NCBI GenBank assembly: GCA_964449305.1
Contig: CAYUYM010000003.1
Span: forward strand, 5,577-69,576
Direction of reading: 5' to 3'
Length of the DNA: 64,000 nt
Origin: CAYUYM01 sp964449305
Lineage (GTDB): Bacteria; Bacteroidota; Ignavibacteria; SZUA-365; CAYQST01
Part shown: one piece after another, positions 43,637 to 52,822 of the stretch
Layout of the letters: every line of letters starts with the position of its first letter
How positions within the stretch are numbered: the first letter of the stretch is position 1
The notes under the pieces: model-generated
Seen by the model: only the letters and a program-made list of their open reading frames with translations
Told to the model about the DNA's origin: nothing
Database searches by the model: none
Position numbers and translations under genes: made by a program

Positions 43637-45673
43637 ATGTCACTCTTCACACTCGCATCCGACTACTCCCCGACAGGTGACCAGCCTGAGGCCATACGCC
43701 AGCTCACCGAGGGCGTGCTCCGCGGTGACAGGTATCAAACATTGCTTGGCGTGACAGGAAGCGGGAAGACCTTCACGGTGTCCAATGTGATACAACGCGT
43801 GGAGCGGCCCACCCTTGTCATTTCGCACAACAAAACCCTCGCGGCGCAGTTGTATGGCGAGTTGAAAGGATACTTCCCCGAAAACGCCGTCGAGTTCTTC
43901 ATTTCCTACTACGACTACTATCAACCGGAAGCCTATCTCCCCAGCACGGACACCTACATCGAAAAGGACATGTCCATCAACAATGAGATCGACCGCCTAC
44001 GGCTGCGTGCGACTTCCGCACTGGTCGAGGGTCGTCGCGATGTGATCATCGTCGCCTCTGTCTCCTGCATCTACGGCATCGGCTCCAAGGACCAGTATGC
44101 GCGCCAACTCCTCACCATCCGCACCGGGCAGGCCTTCGAGCGAAACGATTTCCTGCGCAAGTTGACGGAGATTCACTATGTGCGGAACGATGTGGAATTC
44201 ACTCGCGGCACCTTCCGTGTCCGGGGCGACAGTGTGGACATCGTCCAGGCCTTCGAGGAGAACGATGCGATTCGGGTGGAGTTTTTTGGTGACGACATTG
44301 ATTCCATCGCGCTGTTCGATCGTGTCACGGGAAAGATCCGGGAACGTGTGACGGAACTGACCATCTTCCCCGCACGTCACTTCCTCACGTCGGAGGAGGA
44401 TCTGCAACGAGCCATCGGGAACATCGAGGAGGAACTCGAAGCACGCCTGCGATATTTTCGCGAGTGCGGCAAGCTTCTCGAGGCTCAGCGCCTCGAACAG
44501 CGGACACGTTACGACATCGAGATGATGCGCGAAATCGGGTATTGCTCGGGCATTGAAAACTACTCGCGCCATCTTGCGTTTCGCGAGGCAGGCGACCGCC
44601 CCGAATGCCTCCTCGACTATTTCCCCGACGACTTCCTCATGATCATCGATGAATCACACCAGACGCTGCCACAGGTGCGTGCAATGTACAACGGGGATCG
44701 CATGCGCAAGGAGGTGCTGGTGGAACACGGGTTCCGCCTGCCCTCGGCCATGGACAACCGGCCGCAGACCTTCGCCGAGTTCGAGTCCATGATCCACCAG
44801 TGCATCTTCGTGAGCGCCACCCCCGGCCCCTACGAGCTGGCGAAATGCGCTGGTGTCATCGTTGAACAGCTCATCAGGCCCACAGGCCTGCTTGACCCCC
44901 CCGTGGATGTCCGGCCAAAACTGAACCAGATCGACGACCTCATCGCCGAGATCCGCGAACGGGCCGATCGGCAGGAGCGAGTGCTCGTGACCACACTCAC
45001 CAAACGCATGTCGGAGGATCTGACCGAGTATCTGGAAAACATCGGCATACGTGTCCGCTATCTGCACTCCGACATCGAATCACTGGATCGAATGGAGATC
45101 CTGCGTGACCTGCGATTGGGAAGCTTCGATGTCCTTGTCGGTGTCAATCTTCTCCGTGAGGGTCTTGATCTTCCAGAGGTTTCCCTGGTCGCCATCCTCG
45201 ATGCCGACAAGGAGGGCTTTCTGCGCAGTGAGAGCGCCATCATGCAGATATCGGGGCGGACAGCGCGCAATGCCGACGGGCGGGTCATCATGTATGCCGA
45301 TCGCATCACGGATTCGATGCAACGCGTCATCGATGAAACCGTGCGACGCCGCGCACTGCAGATCCAGTACAACACTGATCATGGCATCAGCCCGACGACA
45401 ATCCAGAAATCACGCGATGAAATCCTTCATTCCACGGCAATTGCTGATCTCAAATCACGGAACGAAGAGAACGTCAACGCCCGAAAGGGGACACGTGCTG
45501 TGGCGGAACCGGTTCTCAGATACATGACGCCCGAGCAACGCACCGAGCTGCTGTCGCAGTTGCGCGACGAAATGCTGCAGGCGGCGAAGAATCTCGATTT
45601 CGAGCGGGCGGCCCAACTCCGAGATGAGATTGCGCGCATCGAGAACGGCGCACAGCAGGGAACGAAACGGTGA
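43637..45673 (+). CDS. uvrB: Excinuclease ABC subunit B
   Basis: The 678-residue nucleotide-excision repair helicase-like ATPase starts '[20 protein letters not shown]', with Walker A 'GVTGSGKT' and the beta-hairpin '[12 protein letters not shown]' for damage verification. Other motifs are 'DESH', 'SATPGPYE', '[17 protein letters not shown]' and the C-terminal UVR domain '[24 protein letters not shown]' for UvrC contact. Its length is normal. The ATG at 43637 was chosen by family alignment; the frame is open 25 codons upstream. The next gene is convergent. Confidence 0.97.
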   Translation: MSLFTLASDYSPTGDQPEAIRQLTEGVLRGDRYQTLLGVTGSGKTFTVSNVIQRVERPTLVISHNKTLAAQLYGELKGYFPENAVEFFISYYDYYQPEAYLPSTDTYIEKDMSINNEIDRLRLRATSALVEGRRDVIIVASVSCIYGIGSKDQYARQLLTIRTGQAFERNDFLRKLTEIHYVRNDVEFTRGTFRVRGDSVDIVQAFEENDAIRVEFFGDDIDSIALFDRVTGKIRERVTELTIFPARHFLTSEEDLQRAIGNIEEELEARLRYFRECGKLLEAQRLEQRTRYDIEMMREIGYCSGIENYSRHLAFREAGDRPECLLDYFPDDFLMIIDESHQTLPQVRAMYNGDRMRKEVLVEHGFRLPSAMDNRPQTFAEFESMIHQCIFVSATPGPYELAKCAGVIVEQLIRPTGLLDPPVDVRPKLNQIDDLIAEIRERADRQERVLVTTLTKRMSEDLTEYLENIGIRVRYLHSDIESLDRMEILRDLRLGSFDVLVGVNLLREGLDLPEVSLVAILDADKEGFLRSESAIMQISGRTARNADGRVIMYADRITDSMQRVIDETVRRRALQIQYNTDHGISPTTIQKSRDEILHSTAIADLKSRNEENVNARKGTRAVAEPVLRYMTPEQRTELLSQLRDEMLQAAKNLDFERAAQLRDEIARIENGAQQGTKR

Positions 45674-45703
45674 CGTGATGAAGCGTACGAGGTGACCAGA
45701 CTG

Positions 45704-46549
45704 TCACTGCGAGAGAAGCACCAGTGCAACAACAGCGAGTCCGAGAAACACGTAGTGCACCGGTTGCGGCTTTTCCCGCCACAGCACAAAGGAGGTCACT
45801 GCCGTGACAAGGATGACACCGATGGCGTTGGCGGGATAGACAATGATGCCAGGAAGGCTGTGGATCGCCTTCATGATGAAAAGCGATGATGCGAAGTTGA
45901 GCAGTCCGATACCGGTTCCATATCCCAGCATGCTCAATGTCGGCGTATGACGCCCCTTCAGTGCCATGCCGATGGCGGTGATCATGGCCGTGGGAAATAC
46001 CACGGCAAGGAAGTGGGCTTCATTCTCCAGCGGAAAACACTCGCGCTGCACCTTGAGTATAACCCCGATCATCCCGAAACAGATGAACAGGAGAAATCCC
46101 CAGGCGATGTCACGGCGGAAGAATGATGTGAGCTCGCTCCACCGTGGAATCGCCCCGCCAGCGAAGGGAAGCGCGCTGAATGCGACCACGAGGCCGACAA
46201 CCTGCAGCTTGGTGGGAGCCTCGGCAAAAACCACGATCGAGGCAATGGTCGGCAACACGGAGGACAGACGCATCAGCGATACCGGAATGATCACACCGAG
46301 TCGTCGGATGGCCTCCGCCATGATGAAGAATGTGCCGATGAACAGCACACCTGTCGCAACACCCATGGCCGGGAGAATGGGACCATCCCGAAGCGGGAGC
46401 ACCCAACCTCCGGTGATGAAGGCCAGCACCGATGCGGTGAGGTAGTTCGCCGCAAACACCCATGGCAGACGGATGTGGCGCCTGTCAACCGCCTTGAGAA
46501 GCTGGGCGACACCGACAGAGCACAGGATTGCGAGAAGAAGATGCATCAT
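45704..46549 (-). CDS. EamA/DMT-family transporter
   Basis: A 281-residue integral membrane protein with ten predicted helices in two five-helix repeats, the drug/metabolite transporter (EamA) layout. The first half ends near 'GAIPRW' and the second starts near 'DIAWGFLLF'. The terminal helix is 'YVFLGLAVVALVLLSQ'. It probably exports or imports a small metabolite; the substrate is unknown. It lies 28 bases after the ybaK stop codon on the same strand. In-frame ATG 46546 is an alternative start. Confidence 0.87.
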   Translation of the reverse strand: MMHLLLAILCSVGVAQLLKAVDRRHIRLPWVFAANYLTASVLAFITGGWVLPLRDGPILPAMGVATGVLFIGTFFIMAEAIRRLGVIIPVSLMRLSSVLPTIASIVVFAEAPTKLQVVGLVVAFSALPFAGGAIPRWSELTSFFRRDIAWGFLLFICFGMIGVILKVQRECFPLENEAHFLAVVFPTAMITAIGMALKGRHTPTLSMLGYGTGIGLLNFASSLFIMKAIHSLPGIIVYPANAIGVILVTAVTSFVLWREKPQPVHYVFLGLAVVALVLLSQ

Positions 46550-46577
46550 GGGCGTTGACCGTGTCTGGCAGTGATCA

Positions 46578-47045
46578 TCATATCAGATCGGCGAATTCAG
46601 CCTGGGCGGCAGAGCAGAGATCTGCCGGTGCGATATGCAATTGAAGACCCCGTATCCCGGCACTGACGAAAATTTTGTCGAACAATTGCGCCGTTTCATC
46701 AATGTAGGTGGGATAGTGTTTCTTCATGCCCACGGGTGAACACCCGCCGCGGACGTACCCTGTCAGCCCCAGCAGATCACGCGTCTTCACCATCTCCACG
46801 CGCTTGTTCCCGGATGCCTGAGCCGCCTTCTTCAACTGCAGCTCCGCATTTCCAGGAATGCAGAAGACCACGATTCCGGTCTTGTCCCCTTCCGCGACGA
46901 GTGTCTTGAACACCTCTTCGGGCGATGCATCGATTTTCGCTGCCACCGATATCGCATCAAGCTCATCCTCGTTGACCACGTAGTGTCGGACGTCATGCGG
47001 GAGCTGCAGGGATTCCAAAATTCGGACTGCGTTGGTTTTCAACAC
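46578..47045 (-). CDS. ybaK: Cys-tRNA(Pro)/Cys-tRNA(Cys) deacylase YbaK-type
   Basis: The 155-residue trans-editing enzyme hydrolyses misacylated Cys-tRNA(Pro). Motifs include 'GIVVFCIPGNAELQLKKAA', the catalytic-loop Lys region and 'GLTGYVRGGCSPVGMKKH', the hallmark of YbaK/EbsC. The start is GTG at 47045, preceded by AGGAAGG at ideal spacing, and the neighbouring TTG is a second candidate. Adjacent genes on the same strand are the EamA transporter and, upstream, rubrerythrin. Confidence 0.92.
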   Translation of the reverse strand: MLKTNAVRILESLQLPHDVRHYVVNEDELDAISVAAKIDASPEEVFKTLVAEGDKTGIVVFCIPGNAELQLKKAAQASGNKRVEMVKTRDLLGLTGYVRGGCSPVGMKKHYPTYIDETAQLFDKIFVSAGIRGLQLHIAPADLCSAAQAEFADLI

Positions 47046-47165
47046 GATGACCTTCCTGGTGAATGGTTGCCATGAAAAAACCGATCCGCAGATGCCATCA
47101 CCGTCATGCGACATGATGACATCCGCGGCATCCGGACATTGACACGCTTCAGATCAGATGGCGTC

Positions 47166-47711
47166 TCAGCGAAAATACCGTGCGAGCAACCCCTTGAACG
47201 CGGCGCCATGGCGGGCTTCATCTTTACACATCTCATGAACAGTGTCATGAATGGCCTCGAGACCCAGATCGCGCGCCTTCTCTGCGAGCATGAGCTTGCC
47301 CTTGCACGCACCAGCCTCTGCGTCGGCACGGAGTTGCAGGTTCTTTCTGGTGTCGGCATGCACCACCTCGCCAAGCAATTCAGCGAAACGTGCAGCGTGA
47401 TCGGCCTCCTCGTAGGCGATGCGCTTGTAGGCTTCGGCCACTTCGGGAAGACCTTCGCGATCTGCCTGGCGGCTCATTGCGAGATACATGCCAACCTCGG
47501 TGCATTCACCAACAAAATTCGCACGCAGGCCCTCAACGATTTCAGGGTCGACGCCCGCAGCGATTCCGATCCTGTGTTCATCCGCCCAGGTGGTCTCTTC
47601 CACCTGCTCGTAGAATTTGTCCGCCATTGCGCCACAAATGGGACAAGAATCGGGTGCATGATCACCCTTGTGCACATACCCGCACACGGAACAGACATAC
47701 GCTTTTTGCAT
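47166..47711 (-). CDS. Reverse rubrerythrin (N-terminal rubredoxin)
   Basis: The 181-residue protein begins with a rubredoxin-like domain, '[23 protein letters not shown]', with four Cys for iron. A ferritin-like diiron domain follows with '[12 protein letters not shown]', 'EEADHAARF', '[11 protein letters not shown]' carrying the E/ExxH ligands. In ordinary rubrerythrin the rubredoxin part is C-terminal; this reversed order defines revRbr, which reduces peroxide (and O2) in anaerobes. It suggests an anaerobic or microaerophilic host. No electron-transfer partner lies beside it. The 120-base spacer before ybaK may hold its terminator. Confidence 0.92.
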   Translation of the reverse strand: MQKAYVCSVCGYVHKGDHAPDSCPICGAMADKFYEQVEETTWADEHRIGIAAGVDPEIVEGLRANFVGECTEVGMYLAMSRQADREGLPEVAEAYKRIAYEEADHAARFAELLGEVVHADTRKNLQLRADAEAGACKGKLMLAEKARDLGLEAIHDTVHEMCKDEARHGAAFKGLLARYFR

Positions 47712-47783
47712 GGAATCACCATTGAGTGTAAGTGGAAAGGAGTCGCCACGCAAAGAAACATGTTTCTGCCATTATTCAAAATG

Positions 47784-48443
47784 CCCGGGCCGGCGGCCGA
47801 TCCTGAAGCTCGGGGAACGACCGCCTCAGCGCGCCTCGCTACTCACGCCGCCCGGAATCCTTTCTGTGTTCCTGTCTCCGTTGCATCCGTTCTTTCCTGC
47901 ACAATGCGGGGGATTCGCCTGTCCATGCCTTCTCTCTCCGCGTCCGCGGTGTCAGATCCGGGCCGGCGGCCGATCCTGAAGCTCGGGGAACGACCGCCTC
48001 AGCGCGCCTCGCNNNNNNNNNNNNNNNNNNNNNNNNNNNNNNNNNNNNNNNNNNNNNNNNNNNNNNNNNNNNNNNNNNNNNNNNNNNNNNNNNNNNNNNN
48101 NNNNNNNNNNNNCCGCGTCCGCGGTGTCAGATCCGGGCCGGCGGCCGATCCTGAAGCTCGGGGAACGGCCGCCTCAGCGCGCCTCGCTACTCACGCCGCC
48201 CGGAATCCTTTCTGTGTTCCTGTCTCCGTTGCATCCGTTCTTTCCTGCACAATGCGGGGGATTCGCCTGTCCATGCCTTCTCTCTCCGCGTCCGCGGTGT
48301 CAGATCCGGGCCGGCGGCCGATCCTGAAGCTCGGGGAACGGCCGCCTCAGCGCGCCTCGCTACTCACGCCGCCCGAAATCCTTTCTGTGTTCCTGTCTCC
48401 GTTGCATCCGTTCTTTCCTGCGCAATGCGGGGGATTCGCCTGT
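47784..48443. repeat. 173-bp tandem repeat array interrupted by an assembly gap
   Basis: Four visible starts of the unit lie at about 47787, 47960, 48135 and 48308; the pairs on each side of the gap are exactly 173 bases apart. Each unit carries 'GGGCCGGCGGCCG', 'GCCTCAGCGCGCC' and the palindrome 'CCGCGTCCGCGG'. Copies differ by a few substitutions only (for example GAACGACC versus GAACGGCC). Because 173 is not divisible by three, the open frames through the array change phase, which argues against a coding repeat. Confidence 0.88.
48013..48112. other. 100-base run of N (assembly gap)
   Basis: Exactly 100 ambiguous bases inside the tandem array. A round 100 is a common placeholder for an unknown length, so the number of repeat units in the genome cannot be taken from this sequence. 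Confidence 0.97.
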
Positions 48444-48978
48444 CGCGTTCATGATGGTGACGACATCCGTTCATCGCGCTCAGGTGCGTGCCGACCGGGA
48501 TGAGCCCTGGTCTCCTGATGCCGACCGTCTGGTGGCATGTTCGTTCAATTGGTCCAAAAGAAAGGCGTGATCAGCACACTTCGGAGTGTCATTGCTTCTC
48601 ACGCTTGAATTTGCATCTGACTATACTCCCCAAGGATTCCGAATATCGGAGAATGGATGGGGAGTCCCCTTGGGCAATAACCCGGCCAGGAATGCGGTCG
48701 TATCCCGCAGCTTACAGATACAACCGCCAATGCGCCTCGCTTACCGCATTGCCTGGCACCAGGGTTTTGTCCCTAAGATCCTGTCAAACGGAGACATGAT
48801 CGCCTCCAGCCATCGACCATCCGAGACGCACGACATCCATCCACCGACGCTTCCGGAGATGCGGAAATCGCTTGTGGTATTGGTGGTCTTCATCATGGTG
48901 TCGCACTCAATCGGTGGTGGAACTGGCTTTGACTTTACAGCGAAACTTGTCGGTTTGACAGGATTGATGCAACTCATG

Positions 48979-49030
48979 GAGGTTAGCAAATGGTATACAT
49001 TTGGGTTACAAAATGGTTACACATATCCGC
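48979..49030 (+). repeat. GGTTA(G/C) / GGTATACA motif cluster, copy 1
   Basis: Forward motifs GGTTAGC, GGTATACA, GGGTTACA and GGTTACA occur within 50 bases. The start (AATGGTATACA preceded by GGTTAGC) is nearly identical to the start of the second cluster at 49440. No opposing TGTAACC motifs follow, so this looks like a half-site compared with copy 2. Confidence 0.6.
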
Positions 49031-49088
49031 AACTCACGCTAATTCAACATCTTACCTTGCGTCAACGGAAAACACCCCTGGATGGAGG

Positions 49089-49153
49089 GCCAGGGAGCAG
49101 GTGCAGCACCCATCTTTGCTGCACCTCCCCCACCTGCGTTCATGCACCCTGGC
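49089..49153. other. Strong two-part stem-loop in non-coding DNA
   Basis: AGGTGCAGCA (49099-49108) pairs perfectly with TGCTGCACCT (49117-49126) around CCCATCTT, and outer arms GCCAGGG (49089-49095) and CCCTGGC (49147-49153) enclose it. It could be part of a small RNA or a mobile-element relic; no flanking T-run was seen. Confidence 0.5.
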
Positions 49154-49438
49154 CTTTCGTTTGTGCGGGATCTCCAGGTCAGATCCCGCTTTGAATTCCC
49201 ACCAGACCAACACGGATGGGTGAGAAGGGAATATGAATCGAGCGTTGGAGGTGGGACCGTGTTGGCCTGGCAGTTGTCTGTTCATGCGAAACGTCTCCTT
49301 TGTCCTGTCGGCTGAAACATTCATGTGTTATGCATCTGTCGGGGGAGTGTTTCCCTGTCCGATCTCGATACCGGAAAACCGGGTCAGGTGTTTGACCGTA
49401 CGCAATATTATATAATCGTCACTCCGATGCAAGTCCCA

Positions 49439-49550
49439 AAGGTTAGCGAATGGTATACAACGAGGTTACAAAAGGTATACATTTTCAACGCGATCATGTA
49501 CCCCGGATGTAACCACATGTACCCGGAATGTAACCTTTGCCACCTGTGCG
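49439..49550. repeat. Facing arrays of GGTTACA-type motifs, copy 2
   Basis: Forward motifs GGTTAGC, GGTATACA, GGTTACA and GGTATACA are followed after about 28 bases by reverse motifs TGTACCC, TGTAACC, TGTACCC and TGTAACC. Each arm is a two-fold direct repeat of about 22 bases, so the whole forms a spaced inverted repeat. Multiple short terminal repeats of this size are a feature of some transposon ends, for example IS21-type, but no transposase gene is visible. Confidence 0.6.
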
Positions 49551-49680
49551 GTGTGCCTGTATGATTCCTGCAGGAAAATCCGCATCTTGATCCAACGAAG
49601 GACGCGCACATCCTCTCATCCAGCCTCATCTTCAACACCCCGACTCACCCGTGCCCCCTCCACCCACCCAGACACCAGCG

Positions 49681-50277
49681 ATGACCGCTGCCACCGGCAT
49701 CTCGATCATCCTCGTCCCCCCCAGCATCAGCGCCGTGGTATACAGCCTTCTGTCGATGGAATACCAGCATGGCGAGTTGTTCCACAGAATCATTGTCTGG
49801 CTGGTGGCTGTCCTTTGTTCCGGAGGCTTCCAGATTCTGTACATCCTGTATCTCCGGCGGGAACGTCGTTTGACGGCATACGACGTTCCTGAACGGGCAC
49901 AACGGACAAGGCCCTACCTCATCAGCGCCGGGATCTCCCTCGCCGGGCTTGTCGCGCTTCTGTTCCTTCACGCCTCGCTGATGCTCTCCATGTTGATGCT
50001 CTGCTTCACCATCAACACCATCATCGTCATGACCATCAATCTCCGATGGAAGATCAGCGCGCATATGATGGGGCTGGCGGGCTCTCCCATGTTTCTCATT
50101 CCCATCTTCGGGTGGTTCCTGCTGCTCGCCCTGCCGCTACTCACTGCACTGGGCTGGGCACGGATGCGCCTGGGAGCGCACACTCTGGCACAGGTCGTTG
50201 CGGGTGCCGTGCTTGGCGCAGGTCTCACCCTCGTGGAACTTGTCGCCATCCTCACCTGGGCCGCTCACCTCCTGTAA
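49681..50277 (+). CDS. PAP2-like membrane protein
   Basis: A 198-residue integral membrane protein with five or six helices. It has parts of the PAP2 pattern in order: 'RTRPYLI', 'RWKISAHMMGLAG' and 'GWARMRLGAHTLAQVVAGAVLG'. In true lipid phosphatases the middle motif is PSGH and the last SRxxxxxHxxxD. The Ser-Ala-His and Arg-x5-His remain, but the last Asp is replaced by Gln, so catalysis is uncertain. It may be a lipid phosphatase relative in the envelope. ATG 49681 was chosen over GTG 49651. A terminator hairpin shared with hsp20 follows. Confidence 0.75.
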   Translation: MTAATGISIILVPPSISAVVYSLLSMEYQHGELFHRIIVWLVAVLCSGGFQILYILYLRRERRLTAYDVPERAQRTRPYLISAGISLAGLVALLFLHASLMLSMLMLCFTINTIIVMTINLRWKISAHMMGLAGSPMFLIPIFGWFLLLALPLLTALGWARMRLGAHTLAQVVAGAVLGAGLTLVELVAILTWAAHLL

Positions 50278-50303
50278 CAAAAAGGCCCGGTGGTACCGGG
50301 CCT
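50277..50303 (-). terminator. Terminator shared between convergent genes
   Basis: GGCCCGGT (50284-50291) and ACCGGGCC (50295-50302) form an eight-pair stem around GGT. On the minus strand it is followed by TTTTTG, so it is a classical intrinsic terminator for hsp20. On the plus strand no T-run is present. Confidence 0.8.
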
Positions 50304-50326
50304 CGTCCTACGGTGTTCTCCACGCC

Positions 50327-50764
50327 TCAGAGAATCTCGATCTGCCGTGGGCGAACCTCCTCCGCCTTGGGGACTGTCACGGCCAGAACACCGTTCTCAA
50401 ATTTTGCGTTGATCTTGTCGGGGTTCACCTGCGTCGGGAATGTGAAGGACCGATAGAACTTGCCAAACACGCGCTCGACTCTGTGGCTCGTCACATCCTT
50501 CCGCTCTTCCAGGGTCTTTCGATCGCCGCTGATGGTCAGCGTGTTGTCGGCAAAGCTCATCTTCACATCCTTCTTTTCAATCCCCGGGATGTCGAAGTAC
50601 AGGACGTATTCGTTCTGATCCTCTGTGATGTCAACCATCGGGCTCCAGACCGCAGACTCATAGTCAGCATCCTTGCGATTGGTGGCAATCCCGTTGAAGA
50701 CGCGGTTGATTTCGCGCTGCAGATTCATCATTTCATTGACCGGGTTCCAACGTACGAGTGTCAT
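50327..50764 (-). CDS. Hsp20/alpha-crystallin small heat-shock protein
   Basis: A 145-residue chaperone with an alpha-crystallin domain (about 35-135): 'WSPMVDITEDQNEYVLYFDIPGIEKKDVKMSF' and the conserved 'FENGVLAVTVPKAE' near the C-terminus. The tail 'RPRQIEIL' includes the I-x-I/L dimer-linking motif. It holds unfolding proteins in soluble form during stress. AGGAGG lies before the ATG. It is divergent from a dnaJ-like gene, 312 bases away, and both may answer to the same stress regulation. Confidence 0.95.
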   Translation of the reverse strand: MTLVRWNPVNEMMNLQREINRVFNGIATNRKDADYESAVWSPMVDITEDQNEYVLYFDIPGIEKKDVKMSFADNTLTISGDRKTLEERKDVTSHRVERVFGKFYRSFTFPTQVNPDKINAKFENGVLAVTVPKAEEVRPRQIEIL

Positions 50765-51076
50765 TTTCTTATCCTCCTGTTACCATGATTGGTGATGTGT
50801 TTGTTGTGTTGGGTGGTGGAAGTGTATGTGTGTCTTCAGGATTTCCAACCACGACACAGTGCATTCACAGACTGTGCCAGGCTGAAATTCGGGCGGGATG
50901 TGCCCCCCAAGCCGTTCCAGGTCGGCTTTTCTCTGACACATGAATTGCCAGATCCCGTCAATTCTGACGGAGTGTCTGCCAGCAATACGGCAAATCCCAG
51001 AATGTGGTGATGGGTTCATGACTGGCCTGCAAATTGATGCCGCCATGTCGTACATTGTCGAGGAGATCCAACAGAC
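50765..51076. promoter_or_regulatory. Divergent intergenic region hsp20/dnaJ
   Basis: A 312-base region between divergently transcribed chaperone genes. It must hold promoters for both but no clear -35/-10 pair, CIRCE element or HrcA site was seen. A ribosome-binding AGGAGG for hsp20 is at 50771-50776. The TG-rich stretch near 50780-50820 (minus-strand leader) has no detectable structure. Confidence 0.5.
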
Positions 51077-51796
51077 ATGAAAATGAAGGATTACTACTCA
51101 ATACTGAATGTGCCGACAACGGCCACAGAAAATGACATCAAGGCAGCGTATCGTCGACTGGCCAAGAAGTTTCACCCCGATAAAAACCCATCCGATACAA
51201 ACACCGGCACAAGATTCAAGGAGATTTCCGAGGCATACGAAACACTCGGTAATCCGGCCCGACGACGGGAATACGATGAAATGCGTCGGTCTGGAGGCAG
51301 AAGGAGGCGTCCAGATCCCCGCAATGCTCAGGCGTCGTCGGCCAACGCGGATATGGGATGGAGCCATTCAGCACCATTTTCCGACACGGCCGGCGGGCCC
51401 GATATCCAGGAGATTCTTGCGGCCATGTTCGGCGGAGCTGGAGACCCTCTTCACAGCCATGCGGCTGATGCACGACGGCGCGGGTATGCAGGCTTTGCAG
51501 ACGCGACAGGACGGAAAGAACCTGGCACCCACATCGATCTGCCTGTGAACCTGGCGCAACTGCTTCTGGGGTCGGCACTCAAGCTCAACACCCCGGCGAA
51601 GAAAACCATTGTATTCCGCATACCAGCCGGAACCCAGCCCGACACCGTCTTCCGGATTCCCTCACAGGGGCATCCATCCTCATCCGGCCCCGAGGACCTG
51701 TACCTTCATGTGCGGCTGTCGCTGCCTGGTCAACTGAACGAAGGGCAGAGAGAACTGGTGCGTGAGCTTGCAGCCTCTCTCGGATTGAAACACTGA
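51077..51796 (+). CDS. Minimal DnaJ-like co-chaperone (CbpA-type)
   Basis: A 239-residue J-protein. The J domain (about residues 3-70) has 'DYYSILNVP', the HPD motif in 'FHPDKN' and 'ARRREYDEM'. A short linker without the Gly/Phe region follows, and no zinc-finger (CxxCxGxG) repeats are present. A single C-terminal substrate-binding-like domain (about 150-235) has '[17 protein letters not shown]' and '[15 protein letters not shown]'. Normal DnaJ and CbpA have two such domains, so this is a reduced form. It should stimulate DnaK ATPase activity. It is divergent from hsp20. Confidence 0.9.
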   Translation: MKMKDYYSILNVPTTATENDIKAAYRRLAKKFHPDKNPSDTNTGTRFKEISEAYETLGNPARRREYDEMRRSGGRRRRPDPRNAQASSANADMGWSHSAPFSDTAGGPDIQEILAAMFGGAGDPLHSHAADARRRGYAGFADATGRKEPGTHIDLPVNLAQLLLGSALKLNTPAKKTIVFRIPAGTQPDTVFRIPSQGHPSSSGPEDLYLHVRLSLPGQLNEGQRELVRELAASLGLKH

Positions 51797-51982
51797 CACC
51801 CATCCACGGGGCTCCAACGGCCCCTGGAGCATCGACTTCGTGCGAAGCGTGCATTTCCACGAAGCATATTCCATGGCGTTGAGTATATTTGGAACAGGAG
51901 TCCACCACGCCTGAACCACCATGCTCATCGTACTCCCGAACGTGCCGTTGTTCTCTTTGCTTTCACCTCCTCGGGGGGATGC

Positions 51983-52774
51983 ATGAGCTGTGACCCGCAA
52001 GTCGTCATCCTCTGTGGGGGCCAAGGCATCCGTCTGAGGGCGTATGCAGAGAACCAGCCGAAGGCGCTGGTCTTGATTGGTGGAAAACCAGTCATCTGGC
52101 ATGTGATGAAGATGTTCTCATCGCAGGGATTCCGGGATTTTGTCCTCGCCTTGGGCTATGGCGGCACTGAGATCATCCGGTATTTCGAAACCTATCGCCT
52201 GGAGAACAGCATCTACACTCTGTCCCTCGGAAGTGAATCCTCCCACAGTTTTCTCACCCGGCTTCCGGAGGATGAACGGGAATGGAAGATCACCTTCGTT
52301 CACACCGGCGAGGCCACCAATTCGGGCGGCCGTCTGAAACGCCTGCAACCATACCTGCAGGGCGACAGGTTTCTTGCCGCATATACCGACGGCCTGGCTG
52401 ACATCCCCATCCATGAACTCCTTACGCATCATGCTGCTCTCGGGCTCGATGCCACCCTGACCACGGTGAATATGCCGACGAACTTTGGCGTGGTTGGTTC
52501 GCAGTCATCCATCGTGACGCAGTTTTGTGAGAAACCCGTGACGTCCATGCATGTCAATGCGGGCTTTTTTGCGCTTGAGCGCTCGATCTTCCGATATATC
52601 GATGGTGACGAGGATGTGCTTGAATGCACCGTGTTGAACCGACTCGTACAGAAGCGCCAACTGGCGGCGTTTCATCACACCGGCTTCTGGCACTGCATGG
52701 ACACCAGAAAGGACGTGCTGGCGTTGCAGGCGCTCTGGGACTCCGGCAAACCACCGTGGAAAACCTGGGCCTGA
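51983..52774 (+). CDS. Sugar-1-phosphate nucleotidyltransferase (RfbF-like)
   Basis: The 263-residue enzyme is closest to glucose-1-phosphate cytidylyltransferase (RfbF). It has 'VILCGGQGIRLRAYAENQPKAL' as nucleotide-binding Gly-rich loop and Lys, 'HVMKMFSSQGFRDFVLALGYGG', 'GRLKRLQ', 'AYTDGLADIPI' with metal Asp, 'NAGFFALE' and 'GFWHCMDTRKDVLALQ'. It makes an activated sugar (CDP- or NDP-glucose type) for a surface glycan. The next genes are not other sugar genes, so the pathway is not defined here. GGGGGG lies before the ATG. Confidence 0.9.
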   Translation: MSCDPQVVILCGGQGIRLRAYAENQPKALVLIGGKPVIWHVMKMFSSQGFRDFVLALGYGGTEIIRYFETYRLENSIYTLSLGSESSHSFLTRLPEDEREWKITFVHTGEATNSGGRLKRLQPYLQGDRFLAAYTDGLADIPIHELLTHHAALGLDATLTTVNMPTNFGVVGSQSSIVTQFCEKPVTSMHVNAGFFALERSIFRYIDGDEDVLECTVLNRLVQKRQLAAFHHTGFWHCMDTRKDVLALQALWDSGKPPWKTWA

Positions 52775-52822
52775 CTTCCCGTTTCCTTCTTCAACAGCCT
52801 CCCCATCAATTTCGAGCACTGC

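Larger units (their letters stand above)
48444..49680. other. Long non-coding stretch with inverted motif arrays
   Basis: About 1.2 kb with no convincing gene: the open frames present have atypical composition and no homology that I recognise. It contains GGTTACA/GGTATACA motif clusters at about 48979-49030 and 49439-49550, and a strong hairpin at 49089-49153. Composition is more AT-rich than the neighbouring genes. It may be a decayed mobile-element junction or a regulatory island. Confidence 0.6.

Noticed and set aside
47784..48443. CRISPR array
   Set aside because: Units are contiguous 173-bp copies without unique spacers, and no cas genes are present.
47106..48503. Open frame reading through the N gap and 173-bp repeats
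   Set aside because: It contains unknown residues from the gap, has no signature, and the repeat changes reading phase because 173 is not a multiple of three.
48586..49194. Open frame of 202 codons in the non-coding island
   Set aside because: Composition is unlike neighbouring genes, no Shine-Dalgarno or domain, and the frame runs into the motif cluster and the hairpin.
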